From Desulfuromusa sp. (GTDB lineage: Bacteria; Desulfobacterota; Desulfuromonadia; Desulfuromonadales; Geopsychrobacteraceae): DNA of 14,942 bases. Location: contig JAOZOH010000069.1 in assembly GCA_029933365.1 (NCBI GenBank), positions 1 to 14,942 of the forward strand, given 5' to 3'. Below, in pieces: positions 8,302-14,942 of the stretch. Position 1 is the stretch's first letter. The number at the start of each line of letters is the position of its first letter. The notes under the pieces are model-generated. The model ran no database searches, was not told the origin of the DNA, and worked only from the letters and a program-made list of their open reading frames with translations. A program made the position numbers and the translations under genes.

Positions 8302-8451
8302 GAAGCACTCACAAAAATGAATCAGATGGCTAAGCAAAAATTTCGTTCCACAAGGCGTAGTGGTTTTTCAAGGACGAAGGCATACATATAGTATGTCAAG
8401 GTCTTGAAAAACCACTGCAACACCGTGGGGCGGACTTTTTGCTTAGCCATC
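8302..8451. repeat. Palindromic intergenic repeat, copy 4, with perfect terminal inverted repeats
   Basis: The core is 8325-8451 (127 bp). The left end GATGGCTAAGCAAAAA (8325-8340) and the right end TTTTTGCTTAGCCATC (8436-8451) are exact 16-bp inverted repeats. In the other full copies the right end reads GCGACGCC instead. An outer motif GAAGCACTCACAAAAA lies at 8302-8317. The apex is CATAC-ATATA-GTATG. It lies between the divergent genes gluQRS and the Rrf2 regulator, just upstream of the latter's promoter. Confidence 0.93.
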
Positions 8452-8464
8452 ATAAAAGAGAGCA

Positions 8465-8494
8465 TTGACAATACATTTGCGTTCAGTGTATTCA
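8465..8494 (+). promoter_or_regulatory. Promoter with embedded operator-like palindrome for the Rrf2 gene
   Basis: A perfect TTGACA (8465-8470) is followed after 18 nt by a weak -10, TATTCA (8489-8494). Between and overlapping them is an inverted repeat, AATACA (8470-8475) and TGTATT (8487-8492), spaced by 11 nt, 23 bp in all. Rrf2 proteins usually repress their own genes by binding such palindromes over the promoter, so this is a good autoregulatory operator candidate. Confidence 0.55.
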
Positions 8495-8525
8495 TTACTT
8501 GAAAAGTTATCTTTAGGAGGTCAAA

Positions 8526-8966
8526 GTGGTTATCACACGCGCAACAGAATACGCCGTCAGAACTGTTATCTTTTTAGCTCAGCAACCAAAAGATGACATC
8601 GTATTAAAAAAAGATATCTGTCGCACCCAAGAGGTGACCCCGGCATTTTTGACAAAAATTCTGCAACCACTGATCAAAGCAGGAATTGTCAATTCACAAC
8701 GAGGTGTCGGCGGGGGGTTCCTCCTGGCAAAAGATCCGCAAGAAATTACCATGCTTGATATTCTTCAAGCAGAAGAAGGCCAGTTAAAATTAAACCATTG
8801 CCTCGTCGATGCAAATTTCTGCCACCGTGATACTTACTGCTCGGCTCACGAAGTTTGGCACGATGCGCAGCATGAAATGGCCGAAGTTTTGGAACGCTAT
8901 AGTGTTGCTGATCTGGTTCGCAGGGAAAAAGAAAAATTAGCATTCCTGAATAATAAAACCGTTTAA
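8526..8966 (+). CDS. Rrf2-family transcriptional regulator, probably Fe-S cluster-binding
   Basis: 146 residues, typical for Rrf2 regulators (IscR/NsrR/RirA relatives). An N-terminal winged helix-turn-helix covers about residues 1-70 (ITRATEYAVRTVIFLA, then TPAFLTKILQPLIKAGIV and the wing RGVGGGFLLAKDP). It is followed by the linker helix TMLDILQAEEG. Three cysteines, Cys92, Cys99 and Cys105, have the spacing expected for cluster ligation in this family. An additional Cys32 lies in the DNA-binding domain. The start is GTG at 8526, with a strong AGGAGG 5 nt upstream. It has its own promoter, a palindromic operator candidate and a terminator, so it is a monocistronic unit. The effector (Fe-S status, nitric oxide or other) cannot be told from sequence. 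No iscS-type gene follows it. Confidence 0.93.
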   Translation: MVITRATEYAVRTVIFLAQQPKDDIVLKKDICRTQEVTPAFLTKILQPLIKAGIVNSQRGVGGGFLLAKDPQEITMLDILQAEEGQLKLNHCLVDANFCHRDTYCSAHEVWHDAQHEMAEVLERYSVADLVRREKEKLAFLNNKTV

Positions 8967-8989
8967 AGACTGAAATTATCGAGTTTTTC

Positions 8990-9027
8990 AAAAAAGGGGC
9001 ACAGGATTAACCTGTCGCCCCTTTTTT
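8990..9027 (+). terminator. Intrinsic terminator of the Rrf2 gene
   Basis: The stem GGGGC-ACAGG (8996-9005) pairs with CCTGT-C-GCCCC (9011-9021), with one bulged C and the loop ATTAA. Six A precede it and six T (9022-9027) follow. It starts 23 nt after the stop codon. Confidence 0.92.
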
Positions 9028-9030
9028 AAT

Positions 9031-9069
9031 TGCTGCAACACCGTGGGACGGACTTTTTGCGACGCCATC
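9031..9069. repeat. Palindromic intergenic repeat, copy 5 (right half only)
   Basis: The 39 bp from TGCTGCAACACCGTGGGA to GACGCCATC match the right arm of copies 2 and 3 almost exactly. The left arm and apex are absent. A short match to the left arm (GTTTTTCAA near 8983-8991) lies just before the Rrf2 terminator, which may occupy the place of the missing middle. Confidence 0.85.
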
Positions 9070-9080
9070 AAACCTGGCAT

Positions 9081-9188
9081 AAAAAAACCCTGGACTCCAG
9101 GAGGGATTAGGATATCCAGGGTAAAGCAGAAGGCTGCCACAGCCTTCTGTAAAATAACGAATCTCTAGGAGGCTGTGACCGCCTCCTG
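9081..9188 (-). ncRNA. Candidate small RNA with three hairpins and an intrinsic terminator
   Basis: On the minus strand a promoter (9221-9194) predicts a start near 9188-9187. The transcript would open with the hairpin AGGAGGC (9187-9181), a 7-nt loop and GCCTCCT (9173-9167). An AU-rich single-stranded linker follows. Next is a perfect 10-bp hairpin, CAGAAGGCTG (9149-9140) and CAGCCTTCTG (9136-9127), with a 3-nt loop. The last hairpin, CCCTGGA (9121-9115) and TCCAGGG (9094-9088), is followed by seven T (9087-9081), i.e. a Rho-independent terminator. Its large loop holds CCCTCCTGG (9105-9097), complementary to ribosome-binding sequences. Length would be about 108 nt. There is no open frame of note. 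It matches no RNA family I recognise. It is convergent with the Rrf2 gene and divergent from metX. Confidence 0.65.
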
Positions 9189-9193
9189 ATTTT

Positions 9194-9221
9194 ATTTTAC
9201 TACGTCACCGAACCCCGTCAA
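9194..9221 (-). promoter_or_regulatory. Promoter for the candidate small RNA
   Basis: TTGACG (9221-9216) and TAAAAT (9199-9194) on the minus strand are spaced by 16 nt and each match consensus at 5 of 6. The start point falls exactly at the foot of the first hairpin. No ribosome site or start codon follows at a useful distance, which favours a non-coding product. Confidence 0.6.
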
Positions 9222-9273
9222 ACGCTCATTGCAATTAATTTTATTTAAGATTCTCCTCTGGGTAGGCATTGAT

Positions 9274-9342
9274 ATGATGATTCAAAGATTATTTAATGGG
9301 TTTTTACATAAACCCACCCCTATAGAGGTGCTCAAAAAATAA
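9274..9342 (+). CDS. Possible 22-residue small protein or remnant
   Basis: The frame starts with two ATG codons at 9274 and 9277 and reads MMIQRLFNGFLHKPTPIEVL plus two Lys before TAA. GGTAGG lies 7 nt upstream. The KPTP-(I/L)-EV pattern reminds me of the start of small proteins continuing with a helical tail. Here it stops after a run of A, so it could be a frameshifted remnant or chance. The same DNA can form a GGGTTT/AAACCC hairpin (9298-9315). It lies between the small RNA promoter and the metX promoter. Confidence 0.2.
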   Translation: MMIQRLFNGFLHKPTPIEVLKK

Positions 9343-9404
9343 ACACGCTTGCCTTTTTTTTAGCCATATCCAACAAAGAATGGTCTGATGGGGTCGGGAG
9401 ACAA

Positions 9405-9434
9405 TTGACAAATCTCTCATTGGTAAGCTAGAGT
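9405..9434 (+). promoter_or_regulatory. Candidate promoter for the metX transcript
   Basis: A perfect TTGACA (9405-9410) is followed after 18 nt by TAGAGT (9429-9434), 4 of 6 to consensus. The predicted start near 9441 is about 19 nt before the first stem of the SAM riboswitch, a typical arrangement. Confidence 0.55.
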
Positions 9435-9459
9435 CGCTTAACAAACGCAACAAGAACAA

Positions 9460-9592
9460 CGTCTTTATCCAGAGTGGTGGAGGGAGAAGGCCCTTTGAAG
9501 CCACGGCAACCAACGTTCCTTTTAGTAAAAAGGAAACAGTCGGTGCCAATTCCTGCCCTGTAGAAAAACTGCCTCAGGGACAGATGGGGACG
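9460..9592 (+). promoter_or_regulatory. SAM-I (S-box) riboswitch aptamer
   Basis: The conserved core is evident: AGAGTGGTGGAGGGA, GGCCCTTTGAAGCC, CGGCAACC, then CGGTGCCAATTCCTGC. P1 pairs CGTCTTTATC (9460-9469) with GATGGGGACG (9583-9592), with three G-U wobbles. P2 includes AGGG and CCCT. P3 has GGCAACC and GGTGCC, plus a perfect 8-bp tip TTCCTTTT (9516-9523) and AAAAGGAA (9528-9535). P4 pairs CCCTG (9556-9560) with CAGGG (9575-9579). Binding of S-adenosylmethionine should switch metX off, consistent with its role in methionine synthesis. Confidence 0.95.
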
Positions 9593-9627
9593 GTCCTGAG
9601 GTACAAGATAATCACTGTATCCACAAG

Positions 9628-9658
9628 GCCCTTTCCTGAAACCGGAGAGGGCTTTTTT
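9628..9658 (+). terminator. Riboswitch-controlled terminator before metX
   Basis: GCCCTTTCC (9628-9636) pairs with GGAGAGGGC (9644-9652), one U-G wobble, 7-nt loop, followed by six T (9653-9658). It lies 36 nt after the aptamer and 27 nt before the metX start codon, so it ends transcription before the gene when SAM is bound. Confidence 0.9.
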
Positions 9659-9685
9659 GTTGCCACTTGTCATAGGGGATATAGT

Positions 9686-10801
<1,116 letters not shown>

Positions 10802-10816
10802 AAATACAGCTGCCGA

Positions 10817-13800
10817 TTAATGCACTGAGCCGTAGACGCTTTTCTTCTCGCCCCAATAGGCATCATAAATATGCTGGTAAACTTGGCCACAGCGCTGATC
10901 ATAGTACTCCTTCGAATACACCTCAGGTAACTCATCCAAAATGATTTCGATCGTCTGTCGAACCGCCGCACGGGTCATCTCTTTCTTACGCCAATCGAGA
11001 ACCAGTTTTTCCTGCTTTAGTTTTTCCAATAGCTGCCCCGCCACCTTTTTAACTTGCTTGCACTCTTTATCTGTCAATTCTGGTGGTGGCCTGAACAATA
11101 AGTCAAAAACGGCCAACTCCTCCTCAGAAATTTCTTCTCTGACATGGCGACGCTCTTCCTCATTGAGATCCTGAGCGAACTTGATCAGCTCTTCGAATAT
11201 CTCTTCCACATTACGGGCACCGCTGTTGTACTCCTCAATCAACCGCTGGAAACGTTCCAGATAATCGATGCGGGATCGGTTGAGGGTCAGCAGAAGAAGA
11301 AGTTTCTTCTCTAAAGCAGTTTTGAGCTTCTCCAGTTCAGTCCGTTTTTTCCCTTTGTCAAATTGTTTCTTCAGGGCTTCAAAATCGACCTGCGAGATAT
11401 CAAGCGGCCCGCCATATTCATTTTCTGATGGCTCACGGATAATATAACCTTCTGCCGCAATCGATTCATCGAGCAATCCCTCGACTTGCTCCATCACTGT
11501 GGAAATGTCAACGTCCGGCTCCAACGACTTGATCGCCTCGGCAATATTAACAATCACCGCCCGTTTTGGGCCAAACTCGCTGGCCGCCGGGTCGGGCAGA
11601 ATTGCTTTGTAGATCCGTTTCACCCAGTTGGCCAGCCCGGTGTAGGATTTTTTCGATTTTTCACTTTCCAGAATCGCTTCTACAGCCTGATCACGTAAAG
11701 CAATGTAATCAAAGTCCTTGGCTGCCAAAAGTTGAGTCAAGCTCACACCACGTCGTTTAAGAAAAATTTCTGTCTCCGTGAGTTTTTCACGCAGTTTTTC
11801 GACAAGAAAAGCTTTAACCCTGACCGGACATTCCCCGTCCTTAATATCGTCACCCGATGCTGAACCGTAGATAGCCAGTGCCTTCTGCATATTGCGGAAA
11901 ACACCAACGTAATCGACAATCAGTCCGTTAAGCTTATCCTTGAAAACCCGATTAGCCCGAGCGATGGTCTGCATCAATGTGTGATTGCGCATCGGTTTGT
12001 CAAGATAGATGGTGTTACAGCAAGGCACATCAAAACCGGTAATCCACATGGCACAGACAAACACCAAGCGGAAAGGATGATCTGCGTCCTTGAACTGTTT
12101 TTCCAGATCCTCCTTGACCATCCGCAACCGGTGCGGTTTAAAATCGATCCCTTTTTCGGCAAAGAGTTCCAGCTCGTTTTGCCCTTGGGAAACCACCACC
12201 GCCATATCGGTCTCTTCCATGTAGGCAATTTTCTCCAGCAGCCTTTCGCGTTTCAAATCGGTACGGGAAAGCGCCAATTCATCCTTCAGATGGATAATTT
12301 CCCGCTGCCATTGGGCCTGTACTTTTTCGTACATCAGCACCGCAGTCAACTTATCAATCGCAATAAACATCCCCTTGCCGCGTTGCCCCCGACCGGTGAA
12401 GTGCTGCACCACATCCTCGGCAACCTTGTCCAGGCGTTCTTCACGGGTAATCAGATGATATTCGCGAGCAAACTCCCGCTCCAGTTTGCGCTCCTGCGCT
12501 TCATCCAACTCAGCCTCTTCGAGCAAGTTTTCCATATCCTCATTGAGGTTTTCGTTGGTCAGTTGCAGCTCAGGAATACGGTTTTCGTAGTAGAGGGGAA
12601 CGGTCGCTTTATCGTCGACCGACTGTTTAAAATTGTAGATACTGACGTAATTACCAAACACCTTGCGGGTCAGTTCCTCCCCGGCCATCAAAGGGGTTCC
12701 GGTAAAACCGATAAATGCGGCATTCGGCAGAGCATTACGCATATTCAGGGCAAAAATGTCATACTGGCTGCGGTGGGCTTCGTCAGTGATAACGATGATA
12801 TCGAAACGATCAGAGAGCTGAGGATAAGTTCCCCCCTTGTCAATGCGGAATTTCTGGATCAAGGTGAAGATAAAGCGGTGATCCTCGCGCAATAAATCCT
12901 TGAGGTGATCGCTACTCTGAGCATGGATTCTCTTTTCTTCCTCGGTAACCACACCACAATTGGCAAAATTCTTATAGATTTGTCCATCAAGTTCCTGGCG
13001 ATCGGTAACTATCAGAAAAGTCCAGTTGCCGGTCAGCTTGCGCAATACTTTCTGCGAAAAAAAGACCATCGAATAACTCTTGCCGCTTCCCTGAGTATGC
13101 CAGAAAACCCCAAGCTTACCCTGATTCTGTTTGAGGTTATTGACTGCCTCGACCGCATTGTTGACACCATGGAGCTGATGGTTCTTGGCAACCAGTTTTT
13201 GCAGCCCCTCTTTACTTTCTGAAAACAGAATGAAGTTTTCTACCAGATCCAGAAGACGAGTCTTATCACAAGTCCCTCGAATCATTGTTTCCAGACTGAT
13301 CTTCCCCTCTTCCCCTTCGTCGTTGATCTTTTTCCACTCGGCAAAGTGTTCCCATTCGGCGGTCATGCTGCCGATGCGAGATTGACTGCCGTTGCTGAGG
13401 ATGATGAAAGCGTTGTACCAGAAGAGCTGGGGAACAGCCGTTTTATAGTCTTTCAGATTATCGTTAAAAGCATTTTCAACCTTTTTATGTGAGGCTTTCA
13501 GTTCAATAAAAACCAGCGGCAAGCCGTTGACAAAACCGATCAAGTCAGCGCGGCGTTTGTACATTTCACCAGTTATCCAGAATTGAGAGGTGAGGAAGAA
13601 ATCGTTGTTCTCGGGATTGTTCCAATCAATCACCCTGACGGTTTCGGCGACTGGTTCACCCTTGCTATTTTCAAAGCTAACTTTGACACCATTTTTCAGC
13701 AGCAGATAAATTTCTCGGTTAGCTTGAACCGGGGTCATCAAACTGCGGTCACGGGTCAGTTCTTCGATGGCGAGGTTGAGGGCTTTGTCAGGCAGGGATT

Positions 13801-13984
13801 GATTGAGGAGTTGCAGTGTGGCATGAAGTTTTGGTCGCAGAACGACCTCAGAACTGGTCGCACGACCCAACGTAGCTGACGAACCAAAAGACTCTTCGTA
13901 ACAGTTGCACGCAGTCCATCCCAATTTTTCCAACAGAGCTACACTCGGCTGTTCTATGAGATTGTCTTCAGAATATTGATTCAC
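10817..13984 (-). CDS. hsdR: Type I restriction enzyme, R (motor/nuclease) subunit
   Basis: ATP-dependent translocase and endonuclease subunit that works with HsdM and HsdS. It has 1055 residues, full length. The N-terminal PD-(D/E)xK nuclease has Asp147 in RRADLIG and ELK at 161-163. Superfamily 2 motor motifs follow: Walker A HTQGSGKS (296-303), IVTDRQELD (325-333), DEAH (401-404), GFTGTPL (426-432), then MWITGFD and QTIARANR. The C-terminal part (FRPPPELTDKECKQVKKVAG onwards) fits the HsdR C-terminal domain. The start is GTG at 13984-13982, with AAGGGGGG just upstream. No frameshift is seen, so the subunit looks intact. hsdM and hsdS are not in the window and may lie beyond the right edge. 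The gene is convergent with metX with only 15 bp between stop codons and no terminator between them. Confidence 0.96.
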   Translation of the reverse strand: MNQYSEDNLIEQPSVALLEKLGWTACNCYEESFGSSATLGRATSSEVVLRPKLHATLQLLNQSLPDKALNLAIEELTRDRSLMTPVQANREIYLLLKNGVKVSFENSKGEPVAETVRVIDWNNPENNDFFLTSQFWITGEMYKRRADLIGFVNGLPLVFIELKASHKKVENAFNDNLKDYKTAVPQLFWYNAFIILSNGSQSRIGSMTAEWEHFAEWKKINDEGEEGKISLETMIRGTCDKTRLLDLVENFILFSESKEGLQKLVAKNHQLHGVNNAVEAVNNLKQNQGKLGVFWHTQGSGKSYSMVFFSQKVLRKLTGNWTFLIVTDRQELDGQIYKNFANCGVVTEEEKRIHAQSSDHLKDLLREDHRFIFTLIQKFRIDKGGTYPQLSDRFDIIVITDEAHRSQYDIFALNMRNALPNAAFIGFTGTPLMAGEELTRKVFGNYVSIYNFKQSVDDKATVPLYYENRIPELQLTNENLNEDMENLLEEAELDEAQERKLEREFAREYHLITREERLDKVAEDVVQHFTGRGQRGKGMFIAIDKLTAVLMYEKVQAQWQREIIHLKDELALSRTDLKRERLLEKIAYMEETDMAVVVSQGQNELELFAEKGIDFKPHRLRMVKEDLEKQFKDADHPFRLVFVCAMWITGFDVPCCNTIYLDKPMRNHTLMQTIARANRVFKDKLNGLIVDYVGVFRNMQKALAIYGSASGDDIKDGECPVRVKAFLVEKLREKLTETEIFLKRRGVSLTQLLAAKDFDYIALRDQAVEAILESEKSKKSYTGLANWVKRIYKAILPDPAASEFGPKRAVIVNIAEAIKSLEPDVDISTVMEQVEGLLDESIAAEGYIIREPSENEYGGPLDISQVDFEALKKQFDKGKKRTELEKLKTALEKKLLLLLTLNRSRIDYLERFQRLIEEYNSGARNVEEIFEELIKFAQDLNEEERRHVREEISEEELAVFDLLFRPPPELTDKECKQVKKVAGQLLEKLKQEKLVLDWRKKEMTRAAVRQTIEIILDELPEVYSKEYYDQRCGQVYQHIYDAYWGEKKSVYGSVH

Positions 13985-14037
13985 GATCCCCCCTTGGGTT
14001 CGTATTATCCAGAGGCAAGAAATACATTAGCTCGCAA

Positions 14038-14046
14038 ATTATAACA
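14038..14046 (-). promoter_or_regulatory. Extended -10 promoter candidate for hsdR
   Basis: On the minus strand TGTTATAAT (14046-14038) combines a perfect TATAAT with the TG extension. No good -35 box precedes it, which is usual for extended -10 promoters. The start near 14031 would give a leader of about 47 nt before the GTG of hsdR. Confidence 0.45.
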
Positions 14047-14194
14047 TCTTGTTTTTAAAAGAATTTTTAAATAAACCTATAAAAAAAACAGTTCCATGCA
14101 AATAGGGTCATCATTGCCCTGCATATTGGAAATACACATTTCCCCTCCACTTTTCCAGACAAAAACCTGACCGATAAGGGCGCAACCAATAGCT

Positions 14195-14356
14195 TTATGC
14201 CCAGTACGGGAGATATTTGACATACCTCTTTGAGGAACTTTCAGGATCCTCAAACTTTTCAAAATCGAAGCGATTTTTTGCTTCTTTGAATTCAAGGTGT
14301 TCGCCCTCAGAAGGTATCGTCAGCCATTGTTCCAGTTGCTCCAACATTATATGCAT
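14195..14356 (-). pseudogene. Truncated AlbA_2 (Schlafen-type) domain gene
   Basis: The frame starts at ATG 14356-14354 with GGAGG 6 nt upstream and reads MHIMLEQLEQWLTIPSEGEH, then LEFKEAKNRFDFEKF. This is the characteristic start of AlbA_2 putative DNA-binding / RecG-like ATP-binding proteins (the EHLEFKEAK signature), which normally continue for several hundred residues with a glycine-rich LGV segment. Here the similarity ends at about residue 35. A short unrelated-looking tail ending RYVKYLPYWA reaches TAA after 53 residues in total. An internal deletion joining the N terminus to another segment is the simplest explanation. AlbA_2 genes are often found in or near restriction and defence loci, which fits the hsdR neighbour. 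The start signals are intact, so a short peptide could still be made. Confidence 0.6.
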
Positions 14357-14533
14357 AGACATCCTCCATACCTTTGATACTGGTTCCTAATTCAGTCATA
14401 TCGACAAAACCGATTGTCTTACGAAATATAATTTTAGCCGGTTTCGCTTGATTAAGAAAAACTCCCATATTGTTCTCAAAATTGCTAGGAATGTAACATT
14501 ATTGAGAACAAACATAGAGGAAATCAACCAGCA

Positions 14534-14942
14534 TCAAACCTTCACCCGCCGCAATGCTCGATTAACTGCCAGTAAATCAAACGCATCAGGGTCAAAAGGT
14601 CCTCGCCAGCGGAGATATTCCTCATGTTGTTCATGATTGGGATCAAGCATTGCTTCGCGATATTGGTCATAACCATAATGGCTGCCGCAGTCTTCGGGTG
14701 GGCAGGTGTTGGCGCCATCGAGGCAGAGGGGCGATTTCATAGCGGGGTTTTCCGGGAGTATCCGCTGCAACACGACCTGATGCTGCCAGTTGTCGCCGAA
14801 ATCGTAAATGTAGGTAAGCTGATCCCCTTCCTGCTTGAGCAGACAATAGAGTGAAATACTATTGTCGTTGATGGTGTAATCGGCAAAGTCAGGATCGGGA
14901 TGACCGAACATGATTCCCCCTTTATTAAAGGAATAGAGGTGG
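14534..14942 (-). CDS. Plasmid pRiA4b ORF-3-like protein (5' end outside the window)
   Basis: The family is widespread in bacteria and its function is unknown to me. The hallmark YIYDFGDNWQHQVVLQ is present, followed by CLDGANTCPPEDCGSHYGYDQY and the C-terminal GPFDPDAFDLLAVNRALRR, all typical. An internal ATG at 14911 could be taken as a start, but the frame stays open to the window edge. The upstream residues HLYSFNKGGIMFGHPDPDF match the family's HLH-F...G...YG-PD region, so the gene most likely begins beyond 14942. Visible length is 135 codons; complete members have about 180-200 residues. Family members often lie in accessory islands, which fits the hsdR context. Confidence 0.85.
   Translation of the reverse strand, partial: HLYSFNKGGIMFGHPDPDFADYTINDNSISLYCLLKQEGDQLTYIYDFGDNWQHQVVLQRILPENPAMKSPLCLDGANTCPPEDCGSHYGYDQYREAMLDPNHEQHEEYLRWRGPFDPDAFDLLAVNRALRRVKV

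Larger units (their letters stand above)
13985..14533. other. Accessory region with gene debris between hsdR and a pRiA4b-like gene
   Basis: Apart from the hsdR promoter and the AlbA_2 fragment listed separately, two weak minus-strand frames are present. One spans 14468-14307 (53 residues, ATG start, ending GATGTMADDTF). The other spans 14295-14077 (72 residues, TTG start, ending GNDDPICMELFFL). They overlap the AlbA_2 fragment in other frames and match no family I know. The second may be the real 3' end of a broken gene. The overlapping, short and frame-shifting pieces suggest decayed sequence rather than working genes. Confidence 0.4.

Noticed and set aside
4339..9069. CRISPR array from the repeated units
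   Set aside because: Units are 127-150 bp, separated by whole genes, palindromic along their full length, and no cas genes are present.
9087..9200. Second plus-strand riboswitch before metX
   Set aside because: The hairpins match no riboswitch core I know, lie upstream of the metX promoter, and make better sense on the minus strand where promoter and T-tract are correctly placed.
11981..12895. 304-residue open frame on the plus strand
   Set aside because: It is antisense to the motor region of hsdR, whose helicase motifs are clear. It has no recognisable domain or ribosome site and is a by-product of codon bias.
14534..14911. pRiA4b-like gene taken as complete with ATG at 14911
   Set aside because: The frame is open to the edge and the upstream residues fit the family, so the real start lies outside the window.

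Overview
The window looks like a chromosomal segment from a Desulfuromonadales-type (Geobacter/Pelobacter/Desulfuromonas-like) bacterium of moderate GC content. The grounds are the block rho-rpmE-prfA-prmC-murA-hisG, an order I associate with that group from memory, a SAM-I riboswitch on metX, and the protein sequences. No database search was run.

Left part (1-7055, all minus strand): rho, rpmE (L31), prfA (RF1), prmC (RF1 glutamine methyltransferase), murA (UDP-GlcNAc enolpyruvyl transferase) and the start of hisG, which runs off the left edge, follow one another in transcription order. prfA, prmC and murA are packed within 3-13 nt of each other, and PrmC modifies the GGQ glutamine of the neighbouring PrfA. 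An intrinsic terminator hairpin separates rpmE from prfA. Upstream of rho lies a long AT-rich leader and then a lipoprotein gene of unknown function.

Middle part (7290-10801): gluQRS (minus) is divergent from an Rrf2-family, probably Fe-S-binding, regulator (plus). After the Rrf2 terminator comes a convergent, minus-strand small RNA candidate of about 108 nt with its own promoter and intrinsic terminator. Next is a SAM-I riboswitch plus terminator controlling metX (homoserine O-acyltransferase).

Right part (10817-14942, minus strand) is accessory DNA: hsdR of a type I restriction system convergent with metX, then debris that includes an internally broken AlbA_2-type gene, then a pRiA4b ORF-3-like gene cut by the right edge. 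hsdM and hsdS are not in the window.

At least four full copies and one half copy of a palindromic intergenic repeat of about 127 bp lie at 4339-9069, all in the same orientation. Paired changes in the two arms suggest that the hairpin itself is maintained. A different REP-like inverted pair lies between murA and hisG. The most novel-looking items are the small RNA candidate at 9081-9188 and the covarying repeat family.
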